Assembly: GCA_005880075.1 (NCBI GenBank)
Contig: VBJT01000122.1
Location: 1-33,025 of the forward strand
Length of the DNA: 33,025 nt
Direction: 5' to 3'
Origin: Chloroflexota bacterium
Lineage (GTDB): Bacteria; Chloroflexota; Dehalococcoidia; SM23-28-2; RBG-16-64-32
In this document: piece after piece, positions 17,825 to 26,237 of the stretch
Layout: each line of letters opens with the position of its first letter
How positions within the stretch are numbered: position 1 is the stretch's first letter
Position numbers and translations under genes: made by a program
Notes under the pieces: generated by a model
The model's input: only the letters and a program-made list of their open reading frames with translations
The model's database searches: none
Told to the model about the DNA's origin: nothing

Positions 17825-17851
17825 GTTAACCGCTTAAGCGGTCGCGTTAAC
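17825..17851. promoter_or_regulatory. Nested palindromic region GTTAACCGCTTAAGCGGTCGCGTTAAC upstream of the sigma factor gene
   Basis: Perfect 12-bp palindrome CCGCTTAAGCGG (17830-17841) flanked by two GTTAAC hexamers (17825-17830, 17846-17851). Confidence 0.4.
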
Positions 17852-18071
17852 CGTATTCGCGCACGGCCGATGCCATAATTCGCGATGAAGGACGTTGACC
17901 CGAAAGTTTCCGTGTTATGAGTCGCGCGAGAAACAGCACAGCTAAGTTCGAATATAGAAACGTGTAACAGGGTGGCCGGAGGGGCGTCTATTGTTCATCC
18001 CAAGAGTTGAGGGTTCGCAAGAACCGTCAGTAGCCCGTGTCTTAGACACGGTGGATGACGAGGGCCGGAAT

Positions 18072-18692
18072 ATGACAACGATGCGCGTGGCGATGGCAGA
18101 AGCCTTGAAACAGCAACCGTCAGTCAAGGCCGAACAAGCGCAGACTGCGACCGAAGTGCCGCAGACGGAAGCCGGCACGAAGCCGGTGGAATTCACAGAC
18201 CTCTACCACCAGTACTTCCCCAAGGTCTTCGCCTACGTATACGGCCGGGTGCAAGACAAGGAAATCTCTCTCGATATCGTCTCGGACGTATTCGAGAAGG
18301 CATTCATCAAGATGCGGTCGTTACGCTCGCCGGACTCCTTCGGGTCATGGCTGTTCACGATCGCGCGGAATGAAGTTTCATCGCACTGGCGAAAGACAAA
18401 GCCCGCCGCCCGAGCTGCCCAGGAAGCCGCCTGGGAAACCGAGCTGCACTCGCAGCCGCGGGGCCCGGAAGAAACCGTGCTGCACAAAGAGAGGCTCGCC
18501 TCACTTTCGCAGCTCGTGCGCCAGTTGCCTCGGCGGGAGCAGGAAATCATCGCTCTGAAGTTCGATGCCGAGCTCACGAACCGTGAGATCGCGAATGTGC
18601 TGAGCACAAGCGAAGTGAACGTGCGGGTCACGGTCTTTCGCGCGCTGCGCAAGCTGCGGGAGCGCCTCCAGACCAGCGGCGACCGTACATGA
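18072..18692 (+). CDS. ECF-type sigma-70 family RNA polymerase sigma factor
   Basis: FTDLYHQYFPKVFAYVYGRVQDKEISLDIVSDVFEKAFIKMRSLRSPDSFGSWLFTIARNEVSSHWRK (region 2) and LSQLVRQLPRREQEIIALKFDAELTNREIANVLSTSEVNVRVTVFRALRKLRERL (region 4). ATG 18072 or TTG 17991. Confidence 0.92.
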   Translation: MTTMRVAMAEALKQQPSVKAEQAQTATEVPQTEAGTKPVEFTDLYHQYFPKVFAYVYGRVQDKEISLDIVSDVFEKAFIKMRSLRSPDSFGSWLFTIARNEVSSHWRKTKPAARAAQEAAWETELHSQPRGPEETVLHKERLASLSQLVRQLPRREQEIIALKFDAELTNREIANVLSTSEVNVRVTVFRALRKLRERLQTSGDRT

Positions 18693-19939
18693 ACGAAGAG
18701 GAGCGGGCCGAATGGCTGGCCCGCGCCATCGACGATCTGCTTAACAAGGATCGTTCACGCCCCCAAGAACCCGCACCACCAAAATTCGAGCGACAGGAAC
18801 TCAACGCGCTGCTGCGCATCGCGAACGCGCGCGCTGAGCAGGGCGATGCGTCGATACAGACGGGCGTCCAGTACGAAGGCGCGGTCTGGCGACGAGTCCT
18901 CGAACGGCTGGACAGGCGCCGCACTTCGCGCGAGGTCCGGCCCCTCGACGCCAGCGAGCCGGCAAACCCGGAAGAAGCGATGGCTGCGAGGGCTCTCGAG
19001 GAAATGGAAATCGATGAGCTACGGGAAATCGCCCGCCTGCGCAGGATGATGGCCGAGCGGGCCGCCTCGATCGGAGAGTCGCAGCGGGACCGTGTCTGGG
19101 AGAGAGTTCAGTCACGTATTCAGGCGCAGCCCCGGAAGAGATGGCCGTTTACATTCTTTGTCCCGAGGACAAACAAGGCGCCTCTAGCCGGGGGCACGGA
19201 TGATCGCGCCGCTTCGGCAAGCCATTCGCTTCGTGAAGGGGAAAGGCGAGCGGCAGAGCGAAGCACGGAAGGTGCATACGCGGAAGAGGCCCATCCCGGC
19301 TTGGCCGGCGGCTGGCAGAAGACGGCAGCCGCGGCTGCGCTGGTCGTGTTGATCGCTGTCGCCCTTGCGCCCTTGCCGGTGACCGGCTTCGCCGAGCATC
19401 CCATTGCAGGCGTCCTGCGTTCCATCGGCGAGCACCTCGGCGTCAGAGAAGCCGGCGCGCCTCCCGCACCGCCACCCGTCACAGCCGTGGTCCGGGGCAG
19501 CGAGATTACGGCCGCCGAAGCGTCGGACCGGCTGGGCGTGCGGGTGGGAGTCCCGGTCACGCCCCCGTCGGGATTCGAGCTGACGTCGGCACGGTTCTTC
19601 GACCAGGCGCTCACTGCGGACGAGGGCGGTACATACGCGCTCACGTATTCGCGGGCAGGTGGATCGAGCGTGGTCATCTACCAGGAACGCGCGTCCGGAA
19701 AAGAGTTGAGCGTTGAGGGCGGCTCCGCGACTGACGTTGCTCTTTCGGACGGGACCGCGGGGACGTACGTCGAGGGGATGTGGCAGCCGGTGGACGGCAA
19801 GCTGGTCTGGAGCGCGGGCGGCGCGCAGACTCTCGTCTTCGAGCGCGGCGGGCTGCGGACGACAATCCAGTACACGGGCCCGCAGGCCGAAGCGCCCTCG
19901 CTGTTCGCGCTCGCGGACAGCATGTCATCCGCCCCCTGA
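18689..19939 (+). CDS. Putative membrane-spanning anti-sigma factor with extracytoplasmic C-terminal domain
   Basis: ATGA overlap with the sigma gene; single TM helix TAAAAALVVLIAVALAPLPV; C-terminal DUF4367-like region (GVRVGVPVTPPSGFELTSARFFDQAL...YALTYSRAGGSSVVIYQERASG...TYVEGMWQPVDGKLVWSAGGAQTLVFERGGLRTTIQYTG). Confidence 0.75.
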   Translation: MNEEERAEWLARAIDDLLNKDRSRPQEPAPPKFERQELNALLRIANARAEQGDASIQTGVQYEGAVWRRVLERLDRRRTSREVRPLDASEPANPEEAMAARALEEMEIDELREIARLRRMMAERAASIGESQRDRVWERVQSRIQAQPRKRWPFTFFVPRTNKAPLAGGTDDRAASASHSLREGERRAAERSTEGAYAEEAHPGLAGGWQKTAAAAALVVLIAVALAPLPVTGFAEHPIAGVLRSIGEHLGVREAGAPPAPPPVTAVVRGSEITAAEASDRLGVRVGVPVTPPSGFELTSARFFDQALTADEGGTYALTYSRAGGSSVVIYQERASGKELSVEGGSATDVALSDGTAGTYVEGMWQPVDGKLVWSAGGAQTLVFERGGLRTTIQYTGPQAEAPSLFALADSMSSAP

Positions 19940-20003
19940 AAGCCGAAGCCCCTCCACAGCACTCCTTTACTCTGGCTACAATTAAAGCGACCGGAGGCTC
20001 GCC

Positions 20004-20468
20004 ATCAGAAAGCTACCCAGATTCTCAGGCCGTGTTACATTCGGCGCCCTTGCCCTGTCGGCCCTGATAATTACTGGCTTTCTGCTGCTATCCGGCTGGC
20101 TTAGCTCTGACGATAACTCAGGGGATCGGACGGCTGAGGCAGACGCCACGGGCCGAGTTCCTATGGTCGAGCCGGAAGGTACGGTACTGCCGGAAGTCAT
20201 GCCGACGTCGCCACCGCACATTATCATTAAGGGCCAGCAGGTGATGCTAGCGCCGGGGATGAGGTACTGGCGTTCGAGTCCAGAGGTGGACCCGGCCCCA
20301 CCATCGCCAATCCCCGAGCGCTGGATGGTGACGTATGACTCGGATCTCACCACGCTCGGAGACTCCTGGATTACATTCGATCTCGACTACAACCTACTGG
20401 CGAGCCATATACGCCCTGAGGATCAAGACGAATTCCAGCCGATTCTCGACGCGCTCGCGGCGCCGTAA
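20004..20468 (+). CDS. Hypothetical membrane-anchored protein, possible ATC start
   Basis: Frame open from 19986: IRKLPRFSGRVTFGALALSALIITGFLLLSGWLSSDDNSGDRTAEADATGRVPMVEPEGTVLPEVM... with a TM helix. GGAGG lies 6 nt before ATC 20004. The first ATG/GTG/TTG (20163) would lose the TM helix. Confidence 0.5.
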   Translation: MRKLPRFSGRVTFGALALSALIITGFLLLSGWLSSDDNSGDRTAEADATGRVPMVEPEGTVLPEVMPTSPPHIIIKGQQVMLAPGMRYWRSSPEVDPAPPSPIPERWMVTYDSDLTTLGDSWITFDLDYNLLASHIRPEDQDEFQPILDALAAP

Positions 20469-20544
20469 GCGCGTGCTCGATGTGGGTCGCAGGGGTAGCG
20501 TGGAGGCCTGAAAGGTGCGCCGCACAGGTGTCGCCGGACGGGGG

Positions 20545-20724
20545 TTATTCGATGTCTTCACGCGCGCGGCGTTCGCGCATCATCTCGTAGAGGAGGTTCT
20601 CTACAATCATGAGGAGGAGGAGGACCTGGCGCTGCTGGCGGCGGGACATGCGCCCCAGCATCTGGAGTAGTTCAGGGTCAATCTTTTCGGCGAGAGCGAG
20701 GCGGTCGTCCGGCAGGTCGGCCAT
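20545..20724 (-). CDS. 59-aa small protein sharing the C-terminal module of the two upstream XRE regulators
   Basis: MADLPDDRLALAEKIDPELLQMLGRMSRRQQRQVLLLLMIVENLLYEMMRERRARED IE* (last residues EDIE). TAATG overlap with the stop of the upstream XRE gene. Missing from the ORF track because it is under 60 aa. Confidence 0.7.
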   Translation of the reverse strand: MADLPDDRLALAEKIDPELLQMLGRMSRRQQRQVLLLLMIVENLLYEMMRERRAREDIE

Positions 20725-21206
20725 TAGCGACGGGCCCGCCTGAGCTCCGGATGTCCCTTCGAGACGGTCGTTACCGGCGAACGCTTCAGGGCGAGCGGGC
20801 CGGTGGTCACGCCGTCCGGGGTCGCCCAGTCAGGCCCGTTGGCGGTTACGGAGTAGCCGTTGAGCACTTGCTCCATACCCTGGAGGATGAGGAGCAAGCG
20901 GCGCTGGCGGTCCCGCGGCATTTTGCCGAGATAGCCAAGCAGGCCGGCATCTACCGTCGATTCGTAGTCCTGGTAGACCTGGCGGAGCATGCGCACGGTC
21001 GGATAGCCCGCAGCTTCGAAGAGCTCATCGGGATCGATCTGCATCGCCTGAGCGACGCGCAGCAAGACAGCCGCCGAGGGGTTCTTCACCTCGCCGTTTT
21101 CGAGTTGCGAGAGGTAGCCCTGGCTCACCGAGGAGCCGCTGGCGAGCTGTCCCTGGGTGAGACCGAGCTCATCGCGTATTTGCCTGATCCTGTCTCCTAA
21201 TCGCAT
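20724..21206 (-). CDS. XRE-family HTH transcriptional regulator (paralogue 2)
   Basis: MRLGDRIRQIRDELGLTQGQLASGSSVSQGYLSQLENGEVKNPSAAVLLRVAQAMQIDPDELFEAAG (HTH_3) plus C-terminal VDAGLLGYLGKMPRDRQRRLLLILQGMEQVL. Confidence 0.9.
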   Translation of the reverse strand: MRLGDRIRQIRDELGLTQGQLASGSSVSQGYLSQLENGEVKNPSAAVLLRVAQAMQIDPDELFEAAGYPTVRMLRQVYQDYESTVDAGLLGYLGKMPRDRQRRLLLILQGMEQVLNGYSVTANGPDWATPDGVTTGPLALKRSPVTTVSKGHPELRRARR

Positions 21207-21317
21207 CTTGTCGCTCCGCCTAACTGAGAGTCGCAAAAATTGTCGATGCTCCTCGCCAGCTTGTCAATAATTCCTCTTGCCGCTGCCCCGAATCGATGGA
21301 CGGGGATCGGGTGCTCC

Positions 21318-21698
21318 CTAACTAGCGCTGGGCCTGGCGGCCGCTGTGGCTCCGCGCTCCATCCCCTTGAACAGCTTGAGCAGGCGTGCCTGCTGCTCTC
21401 TCGGAATTCGCGCCAGAAACGATAAGAGATCAGGGTCGACAGAGACCTCGTAGCGGCCCGCGTTCCCCTCCTCCTGCCCGATCTCCGCGTAGCCGGCCGC
21501 TTGCATGAGAACGCGGGGGTCGATATGGAGCGAGCGGGCCAGCCGAAAGATGACGGCCGCGCTCGGGTTCTGGACATCGTCGTTCTCGAGCTGCGATAGG
21601 TAGCCCTGGCTGAGCTCCGCCTGGGCAGCAAGCTGCGCCTGGCTCATACTGAGCTCGTCCCGAAGACCCCGGATTTTCTTTCCCAGCGACACCCGCAT
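21318..21698 (-). CDS. XRE-family HTH transcriptional regulator (paralogue 1)
   Basis: LGKKIRGLRDELSMSQAQLAAQAELSQGYLSQLENDDVQNPSAAVIFRLARSLHIDPRVLMQAAG plus C-terminal VDPDLLSFLARIPREQQARLLKLFKGMERG. Immediately downstream of tadC. Confidence 0.9.
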   Translation of the reverse strand: MRVSLGKKIRGLRDELSMSQAQLAAQAELSQGYLSQLENDDVQNPSAAVIFRLARSLHIDPRVLMQAAGYAEIGQEEGNAGRYEVSVDPDLLSFLARIPREQQARLLKLFKGMERGATAAARPSAS

Positions 21699-21704
21699 AT
21701 CTCC

Positions 21705-22589
21705 TTACGAGAGGGACTGAGCGATGCGGATGGCAGCCGGCCCGAGAATAACGAGCAGGAAAGCCGGGAAAATGAACAGCACGAGCGGGAAAAGCATCTT
21801 GATCGGCGCCTCGTGGGCAGACTTCTCGGCCCGCTGCCGGCGCTTGGTACGAAGCTGATCAGACTGCACGCGAAGCACCTGCGCGATGCCGACACCAAGC
21901 TGCTCGGCCTGAATGATCGAGGTGATGAACGTGGTGAGCTCCTCAACACCAATGCGCTGTTCCAGTTCGGTCATCGCCTCCCTACGCATCTTACCCATCG
22001 CGACGTCGCGCAACATGCGAGAAACAACGCGGGCGAGAGCGGCGTCCAGACCGAGGCCGGCCTCCACACAGGTGGTGATCAGGTCCATCGCGTCGGGCAT
22101 GGCCCGGATCACCAGCTTCTGACGGGCCTTTACTTTGCCCTTGAGCCAGATGCGCGGGAACACGAAGCCAAGGGCCGCGAACATTACAACAAAGAGCAGT
22201 TTCTGAATGAGCAGGCTGCCGGGAAGGACGACGAAGAAGACGAGGCCCAGTCCGGTAAACGTTGAGAAGAGTACCCCCCAGAAAGTGAGATACGTTTGAA
22301 GGGTCATAGGATGGCCCGCCATCATCAGCTGTTTCTGTATGTCGGACAAGACCGAAGCTGGAAGCACCGAACTGATGGTGCGGGAGAACCCTTCGATGGT
22401 CGGCCTGAGTACTCGCTCGCCGAAGGGAAGTTCCAGGTTTACCTCATCCTCTTCCATAGAGACCGCGCGAGTGCGAAAGTCCTGAATTCGGGATTCCATG
22501 CTGGTGCCGCGCTTAGCGCCGCCGAACATGGCGTAGACGATGGACATTATCGCCCCAAAGACAGATACAGCTGCGAATGCGATGATCAT
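21705..22589 (-). CDS. tadC: Tad pilus inner-membrane platform protein TadC (type II secretion F domain)
   Basis: T2SSF features: AMPDAMDLITTCVEAGLGLDAALARVVSRML...MGKMRREAMTELEQRIGVEELTTFITSIIQAEQLGVGIAQVLRVQSDQLRTKRRQRAEKSAHEAPIKMLFPLVLFIFPAFLLVILGPA. Confidence 0.93.
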   Translation of the reverse strand: MIIAFAAVSVFGAIMSIVYAMFGGAKRGTSMESRIQDFRTRAVSMEEDEVNLELPFGERVLRPTIEGFSRTISSVLPASVLSDIQKQLMMAGHPMTLQTYLTFWGVLFSTFTGLGLVFFVVLPGSLLIQKLLFVVMFAALGFVFPRIWLKGKVKARQKLVIRAMPDAMDLITTCVEAGLGLDAALARVVSRMLRDVAMGKMRREAMTELEQRIGVEELTTFITSIIQAEQLGVGIAQVLRVQSDQLRTKRRQRAEKSAHEAPIKMLFPLVLFIFPAFLLVILGPAAIRIAQSLS

Positions 22590-22598
22590 TTGTGGCTC

Positions 22599-23588
22599 CT
22601 AAATCTCAATCGCCATGATTCGCTTCATGGAGAAGTAGCCCATGAGCTGGAGGCCGATTGCCGCGACCAGCATGCCCTTGCCGATCGTCTAGGTGATGAG
22701 GAGGCTCATGTAACCCGGGTTCATAACCATGAAGATCGCGAACATGAACACCGGGAGGCCGCCGATAACGATACCCGTCATCTTCTGCTGGGCCACCAGC
22801 GTATTGATCTCGCCCCGGATGCGCTCCCGCTCGCGCATGGTACTCGCAACCTTGTCCAGAATCTCGGCCAGGTTGCCGCCGACCGTGCGCTGTATATTGA
22901 TCGCGGTGAGGACCATATCGAGGTCGCTGCTGTCGATGCGCTCGCCGACGGCGTTCAGAGCATCCTCAGCGCCCATGCCCAGGTTGGAGTCGCGAAGCAT
23001 CCTGCGGATCTCCAGGGAGATTGGGGGCTGCATTTGCCTCGAGGCGAACTCGAAACTCTGCATAAGGCCGTAACCGGACTTAAGCGAGTTCGAGACTAAG
23101 CCAAGAAGGTCGACGAGTTGCTGGTTGATTTTGTTTAGCCGCGACTTCTTCTTGTTGTTCACCCACATAGCGGGCAGCATATAGCCGACCACCGAAAGGC
23201 CAATGCCGAGAAACAGGTTGAAGGCGGCGAAGCCGAAAACGAAAGGAATGACGAGAAAGAGCGCCGCCATACCCCAACGAATCAGGTAGAATTCGCCGAC
23301 GCGCAGGGGGACGGCCGCACGCTCGAGGTGAATGGCCATCGCCTCCGAGCCGCCAAACTGGGCAAGGAATGTGCTGAGCACGGGTAGGCCGCTGTAAGAG
23401 CGCTTCTCTCGGAAGGTGGCTTTGCCCGGCGCGGCAGTGCTCTGCGGAAGCGGCCCTCCTCCGGAACGAAAAGCTTCCAGCCGCGAGCTCATCGGGTCGT
23501 CCTGCCCGCCCCGGCTTGTAAGGCCAACAGCTGCCAGGATGAACGCGAAGAAGATGGTGATAGCAATGCCGATAATAAGTGGGTCCAT
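22599..23588 (-). CDS. tadB: Tad pilus inner-membrane platform protein TadB (T2SSF), carrying an in-frame TAG at 22689-22691
   Basis: VDLLGLVSNSLKSGYGLMQSFEFASRQMQPPISLEIRRMLRDSNLGMGAEDALNAVGERIDSSDLDMVLTAINIQRTVGGNLAEILDKVASTMRERERIRGEINTLVAQQKMTGIVIGGLPVFMFAIFMVMNPGYMSLLIT[TAG]TIGKGMLVAAIGLQLMGYFSMKRIMAIEI*. The post-stop residues match the usual TadB C-terminal helix. Confidence 0.9.
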
Positions 23589-23590
23589 GA

Positions 23591-24943
23591 TTACCTCGCG
23601 CGGGCCAGGAACAGCCCGTCCGGGAGTTTGATCCCGGACTGTTCGAACTGCTCGGTAAATGTGGGCCGGATGCCCGTAGGCGACATCAGCCCTTCGATCT
23701 TGCCCTCAGGGCTGACGCCGGTCTGCTGGAATCGGAAAAGGTCCTGCAGGGTGATGATCTGCCCTTCCATTCCGCTGACCTCAGTGACGTGAGTAACGCG
23801 CCGGACACCGTCCGTGAACCGCGAGAGCTGGACAATGAGGTGCAGGGCCGAAGCAACCTGCTCGCGGATCGCCCTGTCCGGCAGCTCGAGGCCGGCCATG
23901 AGGACCATGTTCTCGACACGGGCGAGCCCGTCTCGCGGAGAGTTGGCGTGGACGGTGGACATAGAGCCTTCGTGGCCGGTGTTCATGGCGTTGAGCATGT
24001 CGAACGCCTCCTGGCCTCGGATCTCGCCGATGATGATCCTGTCAGGCCGCATGCGCAGTGTGTTGCGCAGGAGGTCTCTCTGGGATACCTCGCCGCGGCC
24101 GTCTATATTGGCCGGCCGCGCCTCCAGACTGACGATGTGCGGCTGCTGCATCTTGATTTCGACCGGGTCCTCGATGGTGATAATGCGCTCTGTTTCAGGG
24201 ATATACGCCGAGAGCGCATTGAGGAACGTGGTCTTGCCGGTACCCGTACCGCCCGAGATGAGGATGTTCAGTTTGACCTGCACGCAGGCCTTCAGGAACT
24301 CCACCATGTCTTCGGTGATGGTGCTGGCGTTGACGAGGTCGTTCATCTGGAGCTTGTCGGCGCGGAATTTTCGGATGGTAATAGTCGGGCTCTTCGGCGC
24401 GACGGGTGGAATCACGACGTTGACACGCGACCCGTCCGGCAGGCGCGCGTCCACCATTGGAGACGACTCATCGACACGCCGTCCAATCGGCGCGATGATC
24501 CGCTCAATGACGCGCGCGATGTGCTGGTCGTCGCGGAAGCGGACGTCGCTCAGGTAGAGGATACCCTCGCGCTCGAAGTAGACCTCGTCGGGCCGGTTGA
24601 CCATGACCTCTGAAATCGAGGGGTCGCGCATGAGAGCGTCGATCGGCCCCAGGCCGACGACCTCGTCGACGACGCGCGACACGATCTGGTCGCGGGTGAT
24701 GCCACCGACGCCGGGCATCTCACGCCGCAGCAGCGTCTCGGCCGCCTGCTCGACGACTTTGCGGCGCTCATCTGCGGGCATGGCGCTGATCTGGTCCGCA
24801 TCCAGCTCATCGATGAGCATCTGGTGCATGCGGAAGATAAGCTGCTCCATATCCTCGTTGTAGCGGCCAGGCGTCGTCCGGCTCGGGCCCATGGCCGGCC
24901 GTAGAGTGGGTGCCTGGGGTCTGCCTGATTGAAAGCTTGTCAT
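23591..24943 (-). CDS. cpaF: Tad pilus assembly ATPase CpaF/TadA (VirB11-like)
   Basis: NILISGGTGTGKTTFLNALSAYIPETERIITIEDPVEIKMQQPHIVSLEARPANIDGRGEVSQRDLLRNTLRMRPDRIIIGEIRGQEAFDMLNAMNTGHEGSMSTVHANSPRDGLARVENMVLMAG. Confidence 0.95.
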   Translation of the reverse strand: MTSFQSGRPQAPTLRPAMGPSRTTPGRYNEDMEQLIFRMHQMLIDELDADQISAMPADERRKVVEQAAETLLRREMPGVGGITRDQIVSRVVDEVVGLGPIDALMRDPSISEVMVNRPDEVYFEREGILYLSDVRFRDDQHIARVIERIIAPIGRRVDESSPMVDARLPDGSRVNVVIPPVAPKSPTITIRKFRADKLQMNDLVNASTITEDMVEFLKACVQVKLNILISGGTGTGKTTFLNALSAYIPETERIITIEDPVEIKMQQPHIVSLEARPANIDGRGEVSQRDLLRNTLRMRPDRIIIGEIRGQEAFDMLNAMNTGHEGSMSTVHANSPRDGLARVENMVLMAGLELPDRAIREQVASALHLIVQLSRFTDGVRRVTHVTEVSGMEGQIITLQDLFRFQQTGVSPEGKIEGLMSPTGIRPTFTEQFEQSGIKLPDGLFLARAR

Positions 24944-24947
24944 CTTG

Positions 24948-26198
24948 TCACTCCACACTTACTTCAGTTTTGTCTTCAGGGACCGATCCAAGGATCCGGC
25001 TAAGCAGGCCGCCCTTCTGCACTTCTCTTGGCTTGGGCGCCTGTTGCTGCCGCCGGACCCCGCTTAGCGCGTAAGCCATTTCCGTCAGGCTCTCGGACGC
25101 CTTGGACTGGGGCTTCGCGACCACCACCGGCATGCCCAGCTGCGTGGCGGCGCTAATGTTGCGGTCGTAAGGCACCGCCCAGAAGACGTCGCGGCCCAGC
25201 ATTCGCCGGATTTCGTGGGGCTGGACATTACTGGCCTCGTTGGTCGAATTAATTACGAGTTTGATCTTGTCCTGCGGAAAGTTCCAGGAGCGCAGCATGT
25301 CGATGGCGAGCAGGGTGTCCTTCAGGCTCGCCATATCGACCGTGCAGATGAGGACAACCATAGTTGCCATCTCCAGCGCCCGGGCGACGATGTCGTTGAA
25401 GGTGCCGGGCGTGTCCAGGATGACGTAGTCGTGGGTCTGCATGAGCAGGGTGACAACGCGCTCGATGTGGCCGGCGTGGACGTTGCGCCAGTCCGTGGGC
25501 CGGATCGGCGCAGGAAGGATCGTGACGCCGGTGTTGTGCGTGTACGTGCACTCCTCGACGATCTCGCGCGTAATATCTTCCTCTGGCATCGCCAGGTCCG
25601 CGATGCTCCGCTCGACCGGGATGTCCATGAGAATCGCGACGTCACCGAACCGCGTGTCGAGGTCAACGACGACGACCGACTGTTTGGTCTTCTGAACGAG
25701 CGCGGTCGCGAGGTTGGTGGCGATCGTCGTCTTGCCGATGCCGCCCTTGGCGCCGAATACGGTGACGACCGTGCCCGCGGCGATCGGTTCGTCCGTTTCG
25801 CCTGCGAGCCTGGCCCGGCGCCGTTCCTCCTGTGCGAGGACCGCGTGGATGGAGTTGATTAGCTCCTCTTCCTTCACGGGGCTGCCGAGGTAGTCCTTGA
25901 CACCCGCCACCATCGCCTTACGCATCGGCCCGGAGCCCTTGATCGAGGAGTGGCCGATGATTGGGGACTGCGGCAGGAGGTCCGCCAGGGCCTCGACCGT
26001 TTGTAGCGCCCGGATCTGGGGCTCTTCGATGGCGATTACGACCACATCCGGCTCGGTCTTCTTGGCCAGCGAGACGGCCTCGATGCCGTAGCCCGCCTCT
26101 CCGAGGACGCTGAACCCGGAAAGGGCGAGCATCTTCTGCACCTCGTCCCGGCTTACGGGTTCGGGGCCAATCACAATCACGCGTGGATTACGTGCCAT
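24948..26198 (-). CDS. cpaE: CpaE/TadZ-like protein: receiver-like domain fused to a ParA/MinD ATPase
   Basis: N-terminal receiver-like VIVIGPEPVSRDEVQKMLALSGFSVLGEAGYGIEAVSLAKKTEPDVVVIAIEEP; ATPase VTVFGAKGGIGKTTIATNLATALVQKTKQSVVVVDLDTRFGDVAILMDIPVERSIADLA. Confidence 0.93.
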   Translation of the reverse strand: MARNPRVIVIGPEPVSRDEVQKMLALSGFSVLGEAGYGIEAVSLAKKTEPDVVVIAIEEPQIRALQTVEALADLLPQSPIIGHSSIKGSGPMRKAMVAGVKDYLGSPVKEEELINSIHAVLAQEERRRARLAGETDEPIAAGTVVTVFGAKGGIGKTTIATNLATALVQKTKQSVVVVDLDTRFGDVAILMDIPVERSIADLAMPEEDITREIVEECTYTHNTGVTILPAPIRPTDWRNVHAGHIERVVTLLMQTHDYVILDTPGTFNDIVARALEMATMVVLICTVDMASLKDTLLAIDMLRSWNFPQDKIKLVINSTNEASNVQPHEIRRMLGRDVFWAVPYDRNISAATQLGMPVVVAKPQSKASESLTEMAYALSGVRRQQQAPKPREVQKGGLLSRILGSVPEDKTEVSVE

Positions 26199-26237
26199 CG
26201 CCTTCCTTAGCTCCCTTCAGACTCTGCCGCCTGGCTC

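Noticed and set aside
22689-22691. TAG in tadB as a pyrrolysine codon
   Set aside because: No supporting pyl genes or context seen; Pyl is rare and not known in TadB. Nonsense mutation or error is simpler.
22296-23099. 267-aa plus-strand ORF in the track
   Set aside because: Antisense to tadC/tadB; His/Asp/Arg-rich shadow composition typical of high-GC antisense frames; no domain.
23789-24613. 274-aa plus-strand ORF (and 23814-24557)
   Set aside because: Antisense to cpaF, whose Walker motifs and conserved sequence clearly mark the true coding strand.
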